Of a stretch of 8,938 bases of DNA, positions 1-6,772 are shown piece by piece (position 1 is the first letter of the stretch; the number at the start of each line of letters is the position of its first letter). A program made the translations under genes and the position numbers. The notes under the pieces were generated by a model that saw nothing but the letters and a program-made list of their open reading frames with translations, had not been told where the DNA came from and did no database searches. This DNA comes from an uncultured Eubacteriales bacterium (GTDB taxonomy: Bacteria; Bacillota; Clostridia; Lachnospirales; Lachnospiraceae): assembly GCA_900313775.1 (NCBI GenBank), contig OMSP01000007.1:1-8938 (forward strand), read 5' to 3'.

Positions 1-876
1 CAGCCGATCAAGGACATCGTATTGGAAGCGCTCGACAAGATCGAAGCTGCTGCCGAAAACCATGGAGAAGTGACAGGTCTTGCAAGCGGATTTGTCGATC
101 TGGACCGCTTAACGAGCGGGTTTCAGCCCTCCGAGCTGATCCTGATCGCCGCCCGTCCTGCCATGGGTAAAACGGCATTCGCTCTGAATATTGCCCAGTA
201 CGCGACGATGAAACTGCAGAAAAAAGTTGCCATCTTCTCGCTGGAAATGTCGCGTGTCCAGTTAGTCAACCGTCTGCTCGCCTCGCAGTCCAGGATCGAC
301 GCACAGGCCTTGAGAACCGGCTCCCTGCGCGATGACGACTGGGAACGCCTGGTCGAAGGCGCCAGCGACGTCGGAGATTCCGGTCTCATCATAGACGACA
401 CGCCGGGCATCTCGGTCTCCGAACTGCGGACCAGATGCCGCAAATATCAATTGGAATACGGTCTGGACCTTGTCATCATCGACTATCTCCAGTTGATGTC
501 GGCCTCGGCGCGTTCCCGCAGCGAGAACCGTCAGCAGGAGATCTCTGAGATCTCCCGTTCTCTTAAGATCCTGGCCCGCGAACTCAAAGTCCCGGTCATT
601 GCCCTCTCACAGCTCTCGCGCGCGGTCGAAAAACGAGAGGTCAAACGACCGATGCTCTCCGATCTTCGTGAATCGGGTGCGATCGAACAGGACGCCGATG
701 TCGTCATGTTCCTCTACCGCGAAGATTATTACGATCATGATACCGAGAATAAGAATGTCACGGAGATCATCCTGGCCAAGCAGCGCAATGGCCCGATCGG
801 ATCGCTCAAGCTGACCTGGCTTCCGAAATATACGGTCTTTGCGAACAGAGAACCGGATCATACTGAAAACGGATAA
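1..876 (+). CDS. dnaB: Replicative DNA helicase DnaB, C-terminal part (5' end outside window)
   Basis: Ring-shaped hexameric 5'-3' helicase that unwinds DNA ahead of the replication fork. The reading frame is open from base 1, so the gene enters from the left; 291 codons are present of a usual 440-460 residues. The missing part is the N-terminal domain that binds primase; the window begins in the linker (QPIKDIV...). Numbering from base 1, the RecA-like ATPase domain shows Walker A (RPAMGKTA, about residues 51-58), the catalytic Glu in the SLEMS motif (near 82), Walker B (LVIIDYLQLM, Asp near 161), the SQLSRAVEKR segment, the LRESGAIEQDAD motif, the arginine-finger region (FLYRED) and the QRNGP motif near the C-terminus. 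The TTG at position 22 is an internal Leu codon, not a start. The gene converges on the minus-strand ferredoxin gene and ends at a hairpin terminator. No frameshift or missing motif was seen. Family identification is very secure. Confidence 0.97.
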   Translation, partial: QPIKDIVLEALDKIEAAAENHGEVTGLASGFVDLDRLTSGFQPSELILIAARPAMGKTAFALNIAQYATMKLQKKVAIFSLEMSRVQLVNRLLASQSRIDAQALRTGSLRDDDWERLVEGASDVGDSGLIIDDTPGISVSELRTRCRKYQLEYGLDLVIIDYLQLMSASARSRSENRQQEISEISRSLKILARELKVPVIALSQLSRAVEKREVKRPMLSDLRESGAIEQDADVVMFLYREDYYDHDTENKNVTEIILAKQRNGPIGSLKLTWLPKYTVFANREPDHTENG

Positions 877-885
877 TACAAAAGC

Positions 886-916
886 AAAGAGCTGCCGCAA
901 AAGCGACAGCTCTTTT
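886..916. terminator. Bidirectional intrinsic terminator between dnaB and the ferredoxin gene
   Basis: AAAGAGCTG (886-894) pairs with CAGCTCTTT (907-915). After one C/A mismatch the stem continues with CGC/GCG around an AAAA loop (899-902). On the plus strand the stem runs into TTTTC. On the minus strand it runs into TTTGCTTTTG. The hairpin lies 9 bp after the dnaB stop and 23 bp beyond the ferredoxin stop on the other strand, so one element can end both convergent transcripts. This is inferred from structure and position. Confidence 0.85.
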
Positions 917-938
917 CATGTGCGATGTGTAATTCTAA

Positions 939-1112
939 TCAGTCTTCCGGAACGATGGCGCCGGTCGGGCAGGCAGCCTCGCAGGCTCCGCAATCGATGC
1001 AGGAATCCGCGTCAATAACATACTTGTCGTCGCCAGCAGAGATAGCTTCTACCGGGCACTCAGCCTCACATGTTCCGAAGCTTACGCAATCATCATTAAT
1101 AACACGTGCCAT
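939..1112 (-). CDS. Small 2[4Fe-4S]-type ferredoxin with an atypical first cluster motif
   Basis: A 57-residue low-potential electron carrier of the clostridial ferredoxin type, cytoplasmic, with no signal peptide. In this family two CxxCxxCxxxCP motifs bind two [4Fe-4S] clusters and pass electrons between pyruvate:ferredoxin oxidoreductase, hydrogenase, Rnf and similar partners. The second motif is intact (C38, C41, C44, C48-P). The first reads C9-V-S-F12-G-T-C15-E-A-E-C19-P: the usual second cysteine is Phe, encoded TTC where TGC is expected, at a single base (1078). Cluster I, normally held by positions 9, 12, 15 and 48, therefore lacks one ligand and may be [3Fe-4S], labile or absent. The start is ATG with AAGGAGG 7 nt upstream. 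The gene has its own promoter after the response regulator gene and ends near the shared terminator. Acidic composition fits the family. The call is secure; which partner enzyme it serves is unknown. Confidence 0.93.
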   Translation of the reverse strand: MARVINDDCVSFGTCEAECPVEAISAGDDKYVIDADSCIDCGACEAACPTGAIVPED

Positions 1113-1154
1113 TTTTATTCCTCCTTATAGTGGTTCGCATTACCTTACAGTTTT

Positions 1155-1184
1155 ATTCTAGACACCGTCGGAACGGTTAGTCAA
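1155..1184 (-). promoter_or_regulatory. Sigma-70-type promoter of the ferredoxin gene
   Basis: On the minus strand, -35 TTGACT (1184-1179) and -10 TAGAAT (1160-1155) each match consensus at five of six bases, with an 18-bp spacer. The start of transcription would fall near 1148, giving a leader of about 35 nt with AAGGAGG before the ATG. The ferredoxin can thus be expressed independently of the upstream two-component operon, although I see no clear terminator separating them. The spacer contains an inverted repeat, annotated separately. Confidence 0.72.
1164..1177. repeat. Inverted repeat inside the ferredoxin promoter spacer
   Basis: ACCGT (1164-1168) and ACGGT (1173-1177) form a perfect 5-bp inverted repeat around CGGA, lying entirely between the -35 and -10 boxes. 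A dyad there is a common operator position, because a bound dimer blocks or remodels polymerase access. The half-sites are short, so chance is possible. I cannot assign a regulator. Confidence 0.4.
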
Positions 1185-1191
1185 GCATAAA

Positions 1192-1211
1192 TCATGAATT
1201 TTTCATGAATT
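1192..1211. repeat. Two direct 9-bp repeats with an 11-bp period upstream of the ferredoxin promoter
   Basis: TCATGAATT occurs at 1192-1200 and again, identically, at 1203-1211, one helical turn apart. The inner copy lies 7 bp upstream of the -35 box of the ferredoxin promoter. OmpR/PhoB-family regulators typically bind direct repeats with an 11-bp period just upstream of, or overlapping, the -35 region. The gene whose stop codon lies 5 bp beyond the outer copy (1217-1906) encodes such a regulator. That this regulator binds here is inference. The A+T-rich composition raises the chance of a fortuitous repeat. Confidence 0.5.
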
Positions 1212-1216
1212 CCTGA

Positions 1217-1906
1217 TCAGGCCTGGAAGCGGTAACCCACTCCCCAAATCGTCTCGATATACTGAGGATTGGAAGAATCCGCCTCTATCTTCTCCCTGAT
1301 CTTCTTGATATGGACCGTGACCGTCGCGATATCACCGACTGATTCCATACCCCAGATCTCACGGAAAAGCTCGTCCTTGGTATAGACATGATTCGGATGA
1401 CTCGCCAAAAAGACCAAAAGGTCAAACTCCTTGGTCGTGAAGTTTTTCTCCTCGCCGCGGATCCAGACGCGGCGGGCGGTCGTGTCGATCTTCAGTCCGC
1501 GGATCTCGATGACTTTGTTCTTCTCCTGAGAGCTGGATACCAATCTCTCATACCTGGCCATATGCGCCTTGGCGCGCGCGACCAGTTCGCTCGGAGAAAA
1601 CGGTTTGGTCATATAGTCATCGGCACCCAGACCGAGACCGCGGATCTTGTCGATCTCCTCTTTCCTGGCAGATACGATGATGATCGGTACATTCTTCTCA
1701 TCCCGGATCTGCTTGCAGACATCAAAGCCGTCCATGCCGGGCAGCATCAGATCCAGTACGATCAGATCATAGTCCTCTTCAAGCGCTTTCTTCAGACCCT
1801 CTTCACCGTCCGCCACGGAGTCGACTTCAAAGCCGCTCAACTCCATATAGTCCTTCTCAAGCTCCGCAATACTGGTCTCATCTTCAATGATCAGTACTTT
1901 ACTCAT
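1217..1906 (-). CDS. OmpR/PhoB-family response regulator (VanR-like)
   Basis: Cytoplasmic DNA-binding response regulator, 229 residues, normal for the family. The receiver domain (about 1-118) has the acidic pair E8/D9, phospho-acceptor D52 (VLDLMLPGMDG), switch S79 and conserved K101 (DDYMTKPFSPSEL). A linker (about 119-131) leads to a winged-helix DNA-binding domain (about 132-228) with the recognition-helix segment TVTVHIKKIREKI and the terminal GVGYRF motif. The ATG lies 8 nt beyond GGAGGT and overlaps the kinase stop by 8 nt (ATGAGTAA), so the two are translated together and the kinase is the cognate partner. The receiver sequence resembles the VanR group common in Clostridia, but target genes cannot be read from the protein. 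It is the last gene of the murA transcript. A direct repeat just past the stop is a possible binding site. Confidence 0.95.
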   Translation of the reverse strand: MSKVLIIEDETSIAELEKDYMELSGFEVDSVADGEEGLKKALEEDYDLIVLDLMLPGMDGFDVCKQIRDEKNVPIIIVSARKEEIDKIRGLGLGADDYMTKPFSPSELVARAKAHMARYERLVSSSQEKNKVIEIRGLKIDTTARRVWIRGEEKNFTTKEFDLLVFLASHPNHVYTKDELFREIWGMESVGDIATVTVHIKKIREKIEADSSNPQYIETIWGVGYRFQA

Positions 1907-3056
1907 CCGTCTTTACCTCCTTGGCTTTTCTGAGCAGGAAACTGATGACCGTTCCTTTGTCCTTCTCACTGCTGGCCTGCACTCTGCCGCCATGCTCCTC
2001 GATGATACTCTTGACGATCGACAGGCCTATACCGCTGCCTCCTGTAGAACGGTTCCTGGATGAATCCGCCCTGTAGAACCGGTCAAAGATATGAGGCAGA
2101 TCTTTCGGTGAGATGCCGACGCCGTTATCAGCCAGACTGACCCGGACATCTCCGCCGACATCCTCCAGTGTCATCGTGATCACCAGCGGATTTGCATGGG
2201 CGTATTTGACCGAATTACCCACGATATTGTTGAGCACGCGGCGGATCTGCTCATCATCGAGGATCAGCTGCGCGTCTTGTCTCAGCCTGTTGGTGTATTC
2301 AAACTTGATATTCTGGGCATCCAGCTCGAGTTCCAGTGCGCTTGCGCAATCGCCGAAGAACTCATTTGCCGATACCTGTGTGAAATTGAACGGCACTGAC
2401 TTTTGCTCGATCTTGGAGTAGAGAGTCAGCTGGTTGATCAGATCATCCATCTCCGTGGTCTTGGTATAGATGGTCCGGATATATTTATCCATCTTCTCGG
2501 GCGTTGATGCCACGCCGTCCATGATGCCCTCGCAGTAGCCGCGGATACTGGTCAGCGGCGTCTTCAGATCGTGAGAGATATTGCTGATAAACTCGCGGTC
2601 CCGCTTGTCCGCCTCTATCTTCTCCTCGGCGTTGTCCTTGAGCCGCTTGCGCATGCTCTCAAAATCGGCGTAAAGTTCTCCGATCTCATCCTTGGAATTG
2701 ATATTCATTTCAAAATCAAGATTGCCGTTTTTGATATTATCGGTCGCTATCTGGACTTTCTTGAGCGGGTCAACGATACTCCAGTATAGCCACAGAGCCA
2801 CGGCAATGGCCACCACGCACAGAGCAAGAATGACCATAATAGCCAGGTCGATCAAAAGCTCTCTGGTCTGCGGAGTATTCCACATCTGTTTGAGCGGCTG
2901 GACGACCGTCTGATAATTCGGGTCGGAAGTTCCGTACTGAGATTCCACCCGGTGAAGATGAAATCCCAGATAGGAGAAGATGGCTACGCTGATCATCACC
3001 GTAGACAATAGAACCATGGATAGACAGATAAAGAGCAGCCTGTTCTTTAGCTTCAT
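1899..3056 (-). CDS. Membrane sensor histidine kinase, HAMP type
   Basis: Sensor kinase of 385 residues that phosphorylates the adjacent response regulator. Visible order: transmembrane helix 1 (about 7-33), a short extracytoplasmic loop (about 34-66, with no recognisable sensor fold), helix 2 (about 67-92), HAMP linker (about 93-145), and HisKA dimerisation domain with H162 in ISHDLKTP. The ATPase domain follows: N-box N281 (NNIVGNSVKY), G1 DNGVGI (310-315), F-box IFDRFYR, and G2 GGSGIGLS (339-346). All catalytic motifs are intact. The loop is too small for a PAS or Cache domain, so the signal may be sensed in or at the membrane, as in intramembrane-sensing or VanS-like kinases; this is inference. 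The start lies 6 nt after the murA stop and has no obvious AGGAGG, which suggests translational coupling to murA. The ligand is unknown. Confidence 0.94.
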   Translation of the reverse strand: MKLKNRLLFICLSMVLLSTVMISVAIFSYLGFHLHRVESQYGTSDPNYQTVVQPLKQMWNTPQTRELLIDLAIMVILALCVVAIAVALWLYWSIVDPLKKVQIATDNIKNGNLDFEMNINSKDEIGELYADFESMRKRLKDNAEEKIEADKRDREFISNISHDLKTPLTSIRGYCEGIMDGVASTPEKMDKYIRTIYTKTTEMDDLINQLTLYSKIEQKSVPFNFTQVSANEFFGDCASALELELDAQNIKFEYTNRLRQDAQLILDDEQIRRVLNNIVGNSVKYAHANPLVITMTLEDVGGDVRVSLADNGVGISPKDLPHIFDRFYRADSSRNRSTGGSGIGLSIVKSIIEEHGGRVQASSEKDKGTVISFLLRKAKEVKTDE

Positions 3057-3062
3057 GTGAGT

Positions 3063-4355
3063 TTAACCGATACGCTTGCGTACTTTGCTCAGTGACTCTT
3101 CGCCGCTGACCTCCTCCATGATGCCTCCGAGGTCGCGGATCTTTTTGTCGAAATCCTCATATCCGCGTTTGATATAGTGAATATCATCCACGATGGTCAC
3201 GCCATCGGCTGCCAGACCGGCAATACAAAGCGCTGCTCCCGCGCGGAGATCGAGCGCATTGACATTGGCTCCGGACAGGTGATCCACACCACGGATCGTC
3301 GCGGTCGTGCCATCCACCTTGACATCGGCACCCATGCGCGCCAACTCATCGAGATACTTGAAGCGATTTTCAAAAATACTCTCGGTGATCAGGCTCGTGC
3401 CGGAACCCAGCGCCAGAGTAACGCCCATCTGAGGCTGCATATCAGTCGGGAACCCGGGGTAGGGCAGTGTCTTAACTGTCGTCGCCTTGAGATTCCCCTT
3501 GGAGACTACGCGCACCGCGTCATCAAACTCTTCGATCTCGCATCCGAGCTCTGTCAGCTTGTAAATCGTGGCCTCCAGATGCTTCGGGATGACATTTGTC
3601 ACTGTCACATCACCCTGGGTCGCTGCCGCGGCAAACATAAATGTACCCGCTTCGATCTGATCCGGGATAATGGAATAAGTCGTACCGTGGAGCTTGGGCA
3701 CGCCTGTGATACGGATCACATTGGTACCGGCTCCTCTGACTCTCGCACCCATGCTGTTCAGGAAGTTCGCGATATCAACGACATGCGGCTCCTTGGCCAC
3801 GTTTTCCATGACCGTTGTACCGTCGGACATCGCCGCGGCCATCATGACATTGATCGTCGCGCCGACAGAGACCACATCGAAATACAGATGTGTGCTTCTC
3901 AGATGGTCAGCGGTGGTGATGATATTGCCGTGGCTCAAATTGACTTTGGCACCGAGAGCTTTGAATCCTTTGATATGCTGATCGATCGGACGGGAGCCGA
4001 TCTTGCATCCGCCGGGCAGAGCAACCTCGGCATGCTTGTACTTGCCGAGCAACGCACCGAGCAGATAATAGGATGCACGGATCTTTTTGATATAGTCGTA
4101 TTCTATACAGTGGGAAAAGACTTTGCCGGCATTGATCTTGACCGTATGGCGGTCAACGCGCATGACGCGTACACCAATACCCTGCATTGCTTCTAAAAGA
4201 ACATTTGTATCGTTGACGTCCGGGAGATTTTCAATCGTCACCGTCTCGTCCGTCATAATGGAGGCTGCGATAATGCCGAGAGCGGCGTTTTTCGCACCGC
4301 CGATCTCCACTTCACCGACCAGCGGATTGCCCCCCTTAATTATATAGCGATCCAT
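3063..4355 (-). CDS. murA: UDP-N-acetylglucosamine 1-carboxyvinyltransferase
   Basis: Cytoplasmic enzyme that transfers enolpyruvyl from phosphoenolpyruvate to UDP-GlcNAc, the first committed step of peptidoglycan synthesis and the fosfomycin target. The 430-residue length is slightly longer than the usual 417-420 because of a basic C-terminal tail (about 418-430). Key residues: K22 (GGAKNAAL), R93 (KIRASYY), catalytic C117 in LPGGCKIGSRP, D305 in the PGFPTDMQ segment and R397 (HYIKRGYE). With Cys at 117 rather than Asp, the enzyme is predicted to be fosfomycin-sensitive. The ATG is preceded by AAGGAAGGTGA with close spacing, a strong ribosome site. The gene has its own promoter and is followed after 6 nt by the sensor kinase. 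Bacillota often carry two murA paralogues; one copy is visible here and I cannot tell which subclass it is. Confidence 0.96.
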   Translation of the reverse strand: MDRYIIKGGNPLVGEVEIGGAKNAALGIIAASIMTDETVTIENLPDVNDTNVLLEAMQGIGVRVMRVDRHTVKINAGKVFSHCIEYDYIKKIRASYYLLGALLGKYKHAEVALPGGCKIGSRPIDQHIKGFKALGAKVNLSHGNIITTADHLRSTHLYFDVVSVGATINVMMAAAMSDGTTVMENVAKEPHVVDIANFLNSMGARVRGAGTNVIRITGVPKLHGTTYSIIPDQIEAGTFMFAAAATQGDVTVTNVIPKHLEATIYKLTELGCEIEEFDDAVRVVSKGNLKATTVKTLPYPGFPTDMQPQMGVTLALGSGTSLITESIFENRFKYLDELARMGADVKVDGTTATIRGVDHLSGANVNALDLRAGAALCIAGLAADGVTIVDDIHYIKRGYEDFDKKIRDLGGIMEEVSGEESLSKVRKRIG

Positions 4356-4393
4356 AAGTCACCTTCCTTATTTATACTCCCCTACCAGTTCAT

Positions 4394-4408
4394 GGACGCT
4401 TGGCGCCC
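4394..4408 (-). other. Small hairpin in the murA leader
   Basis: On the minus strand GGGCGC pairs with GCGTCC (one G-U pair) around a CAA triloop. It lies between the murA promoter and its ribosome site, about 40 nt before the ATG. It is not followed by a T-run on this strand, so it is not a galE terminator. It could stabilise the 5' leader or be incidental. Confidence 0.4.
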
Positions 4409-4423
4409 TTTTCCCCATAATCT

Positions 4424-4457
4424 ATTATATGTTACAGCATTTCAGCCTGTTTGGCAA
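4424..4457 (-). promoter_or_regulatory. Predicted promoter of the murA-kinase-regulator operon
   Basis: The minus strand carries -35 TTGCCA (4457-4452), a 17-bp spacer and -10 TAACAT (4434-4429). An alternative and better -10, TATAAT (4429-4424), sits five bases further on but is then 22 bp from that -35. Transcription would begin about 60-65 nt before the murA ATG. It lies in the only sizeable gap between galE and murA. No galE terminator is visible, so read-through from the salvage operon is also possible. Confidence 0.6.
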
Positions 4458-4464
4458 GTTTTGC

Positions 4465-5481
4465 TCACGACTCGTATCCGTTCGGGTTCTGCGACTGCCA
4501 TCTCCAGGCATCCGCACACATCTCTTCGATCCCCTTTTCGGCCACCCAACCGAGTTCATTTTTGGCCTTCGTACTGTCCGCGTAGCAAGTCGCGATATCA
4601 CCGGCGCGGCGCTCCTTTATCTCATAGGGGATCTTCTGACCGCTGGCTTTTTCGAAGGCATCTACGACCTCAAGGACTGAATAACCCTGCCCTGTGCCGA
4701 GGTTGTAGACGCTGACTTCAGGCTTATCATCAAACTTCTGCAGAGCCTTGACATGTCCTTTGGCCAGATCAACCACATGAATATAATCGCGCACTCCGGT
4801 GCCGTCCGGTGTCGGATAATCATTGCCGAAGACGCCGAGTTTCTCGAGCCGACCGACAGCCACCTGCGAGACATAGGGCAGGAGGTTGTTGGGGATGCCT
4901 TTCGGGTCCTCTCCGATCATGCCGCTGGCATGCGCGCCGATCGGGTTGAAATACCTCAACAGGACGACGCTCCACTCCGGGTCCGCCGTGTGCAGGTCAG
5001 TCAGGATCTGCTCAATCATCCACTTGGTCCACCCGTAGGGATTGGTACAGAATCCTTTCGGGCATTCTTCCGTGATCGGTATCTCCTCCGGATCTCCGTA
5101 GACGGTGGCCGAGGAGCTGAAGATGATCTTCTTGCATCCGCGCTCGGCCATCATACGCGTGAGGTTCAGTGTCCCGGAAACATTATTGTGATAGTAGAGC
5201 CAAGGCTCATAGACAGATTCTCCCACGGCCTTGAGACCGGCAAAATGGATCACGCCTTCGATATCCTCCTCGGCAAAGATCATATCCAAAGCCTGTGCAT
5301 CCAGCATATCCGCTTCATAGAATCTGACTTTCTTTCCGGTGATCTCTTTCACGCGCTCGATAGCTTTATAACTGGAATTGGAAAGGTTGTCGAGAACGAC
5401 CACATCATAACCTGCATCGAGCAGTTCCACCACTGTATGGCTGCCGATATAACCGGCTCCGCCTGTCACCAATAATGACAT
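4465..5481 (-). CDS. galE: UDP-glucose 4-epimerase
   Basis: Cytoplasmic NAD-dependent epimerase interconverting UDP-glucose and UDP-galactose, for the Leloir pathway and for supplying galactose to surface glycans. The 338-residue length is standard. An extended short-chain dehydrogenase fold is visible: nucleotide-binding GGAGYIG (7-13), FSSSATVYG with catalytic S124, the YGWTK catalytic pair Y149/K153, and substrate-loop segments RYFNPIGAH and GVRDYIHVVDLA. The TG(Q)GYSVLEVV region near the C-terminus is also typical. Related epimerases acting on UDP-GlcNAc cannot be excluded by reading alone. The ATG lies one base after the stop of the upstream deaminase gene, and its AAAGGAGG site is inside that gene's last codons, so it belongs to the punA-mtnA-mtaD operon by position. 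It has no obvious biochemical tie to the salvage genes. Confidence 0.94.
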   Translation of the reverse strand: MSLLVTGGAGYIGSHTVVELLDAGYDVVVLDNLSNSSYKAIERVKEITGKKVRFYEADMLDAQALDMIFAEEDIEGVIHFAGLKAVGESVYEPWLYYHNNVSGTLNLTRMMAERGCKKIIFSSSATVYGDPEEIPITEECPKGFCTNPYGWTKWMIEQILTDLHTADPEWSVVLLRYFNPIGAHASGMIGEDPKGIPNNLLPYVSQVAVGRLEKLGVFGNDYPTPDGTGVRDYIHVVDLAKGHVKALQKFDDKPEVSVYNLGTGQGYSVLEVVDAFEKASGQKIPYEIKERRAGDIATCYADSTKAKNELGWVAEKGIEEMCADAWRWQSQNPNGYES

Positions 5482-5482
5482 G

Positions 5483-6772
5483 TCATTCCTCCTTTAAGAA
5501 ATCCCTCTTGATCAACTCTTCTGTTTTGGCGTACACCTCATCCGGCTCCACGCCGATATCATAGTTTCCGTCCTCGTAGAGGATCTTGCCTGCTACCATC
5601 GTCATACGGACATTCTGCTTGCTTCCGCTGTAGACGAGATTCTTCACAATATTGTGGACCGGCTGCATATTGGGCTGCTGCAGATCGATCATGATCAGGT
5701 CCGCCTGCTTGCCTGCTGCCAGACAATCACAGTCATTAATCCCCATCGCTCTCGCTCCTCCGACAGTTGCCATCGCGATGACATCCTCCGCCGGCACAGC
5801 TGCCGCGTCTTTCTCCCGCAATTTGCCCAGTCCGGTCACAAGGAACATCTCTCTGAAAAAGTCGAGGCAGTTGTTGCTGGCCGGTCCGTCGGTACCGATC
5901 GCCATATTGACTCCGGCATCCAGCAGATCCGTCGTGCGGCAGATCCCGCTGGCAAGCTTGGTATTCGAACCGGGATTGGTCACGACACTTATATTCTTTT
6001 CTTTCGCGATACCGATCTCCTCGTCATCGAGATATATACCGTGATAGACTCCGCCGCCGTAGTCAAATATCCCCAGTGAATCCAGATATTTGAGCGGTGT
6101 CAGTCCGTGGCGCTCTGCACATTCACGCGTCTCTCTTTCGGTCTCTGCCAAATGTGTATAGACCGGAGCCTGATATTTGCGGGCCAGCCCTGCCACTTCC
6201 TTTAACAATTCTTCGGAGCAGGTATACTCCGCATGAAATCCGATCTGTGAAGAGACCAGATCATGGTAATTATTTAATCTGAGATAATCGCGCTCTACTT
6301 CCTCCGGGGAGGAGACAAAATCGTTGAGTCCGCTCACCCAGACCGTACGAAACCCGGTGTCGACCGCTGCCTGCGCGATCATATCCTGGTACATATACAT
6401 GTCAAAGTTTGCGGTGATGCCGCTCGTCAGATATTCCATGATGGCAAGCTTCGTAAACCAGAGGACGTGCTCAGATTTTAACTTTGCCTCCATCGGAAAC
6501 ACCTGCTGCGTCAGCCATTCCTGCAGAGGCAGGTCATCGGCATAGGAGCGCAGGAAAGTCATCGCTGAATGAGTGTGGGCATTCTTAAAGCCGGGCATGA
6601 TAAGATTGCCCCCGGCATCTATCTCCCTGTCCCAGAGAGGCTTATCACCAGCATCTGTAACGGGTGATCCGACGTAGAGGATCTTGTCATCTTCGATCCC
6701 GATCTCTCCGGCAGTGACCCGGGTGTCACCGTTCATTGCGAGTATCCGCGCGTTGTAAATGCGGATTCTCAT
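5483..6772 (-). CDS. mtaD: 5'-methylthioadenosine/S-adenosylhomocysteine deaminase-type amidohydrolase
   Basis: Metal-dependent amidohydrolase of the MtaD/TrzN/AtzB group, 429 residues, cytoplasmic. Members deaminate the adenine of 5'-methylthioadenosine, S-adenosylhomocysteine, 5'-deoxyadenosine or adenosine to the inosine analogue. The (beta/alpha)8 metal site is complete: HxH at H66/H68 (KNAHTHSAM), H180 (GFHAEYT), H207 with E210 (YTHLAETERE), H244 (VYHGIYLD) and D295 (IGTDGPASNN). The N- and C-terminal beta-sandwich parts flank this (NARILAMNGD; ADLIMIDL, NIVKNLVYSG). The start ATG overlaps the mtnA stop (ATGA) with only a weak purine-rich site, so translational coupling is likely. The neighbours mtnA and punA support methylthio- or deoxy-nucleoside salvage rather than triazine or guanine metabolism. 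Exact substrate preference cannot be decided from sequence; DadD-like 5'-deoxyadenosine deaminase is a serious alternative. Confidence 0.86.
   Translation of the reverse strand: MRIRIYNARILAMNGDTRVTAGEIGIEDDKILYVGSPVTDAGDKPLWDREIDAGGNLIMPGFKNAHTHSAMTFLRSYADDLPLQEWLTQQVFPMEAKLKSEHVLWFTKLAIMEYLTSGITANFDMYMYQDMIAQAAVDTGFRTVWVSGLNDFVSSPEEVERDYLRLNNYHDLVSSQIGFHAEYTCSEELLKEVAGLARKYQAPVYTHLAETERETRECAERHGLTPLKYLDSLGIFDYGGGVYHGIYLDDEEIGIAKEKNISVVTNPGSNTKLASGICRTTDLLDAGVNMAIGTDGPASNNCLDFFREMFLVTGLGKLREKDAAAVPAEDVIAMATVGGARAMGINDCDCLAAGKQADLIMIDLQQPNMQPVHNIVKNLVYSGSKQNVRMTMVAGKILYEDGNYDIGVEPDEVYAKTEELIKRDFLKEE

Noticed and set aside
1212..1221. 10-bp palindrome CCTGATCAGG spanning the response regulator stop codon, considered as a terminator stem
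   Set aside because: No loop space and no adequate T-run on the minus strand; too short to call an operator.
3177..4196. Long open frame on the plus strand antisense to murA (339 codons)
   Set aside because: It lies wholly inside a well-supported murA gene, shows no family motif, and has low-complexity His/Arg/Asp-rich composition typical of a shadow of biased codons.
4394..4412. Plus-strand reading of the leader hairpin as an intrinsic terminator, since TTTT follows it on that strand
   Set aside because: No plus-strand gene precedes it, so there is no transcript to end; better explained as a leader hairpin on the minus strand.
4753..5475. Plus-strand open frame antisense to galE (240 codons)
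   Set aside because: Fully overlapped by galE, which has all catalytic motifs; no recognisable domain in the antisense frame.
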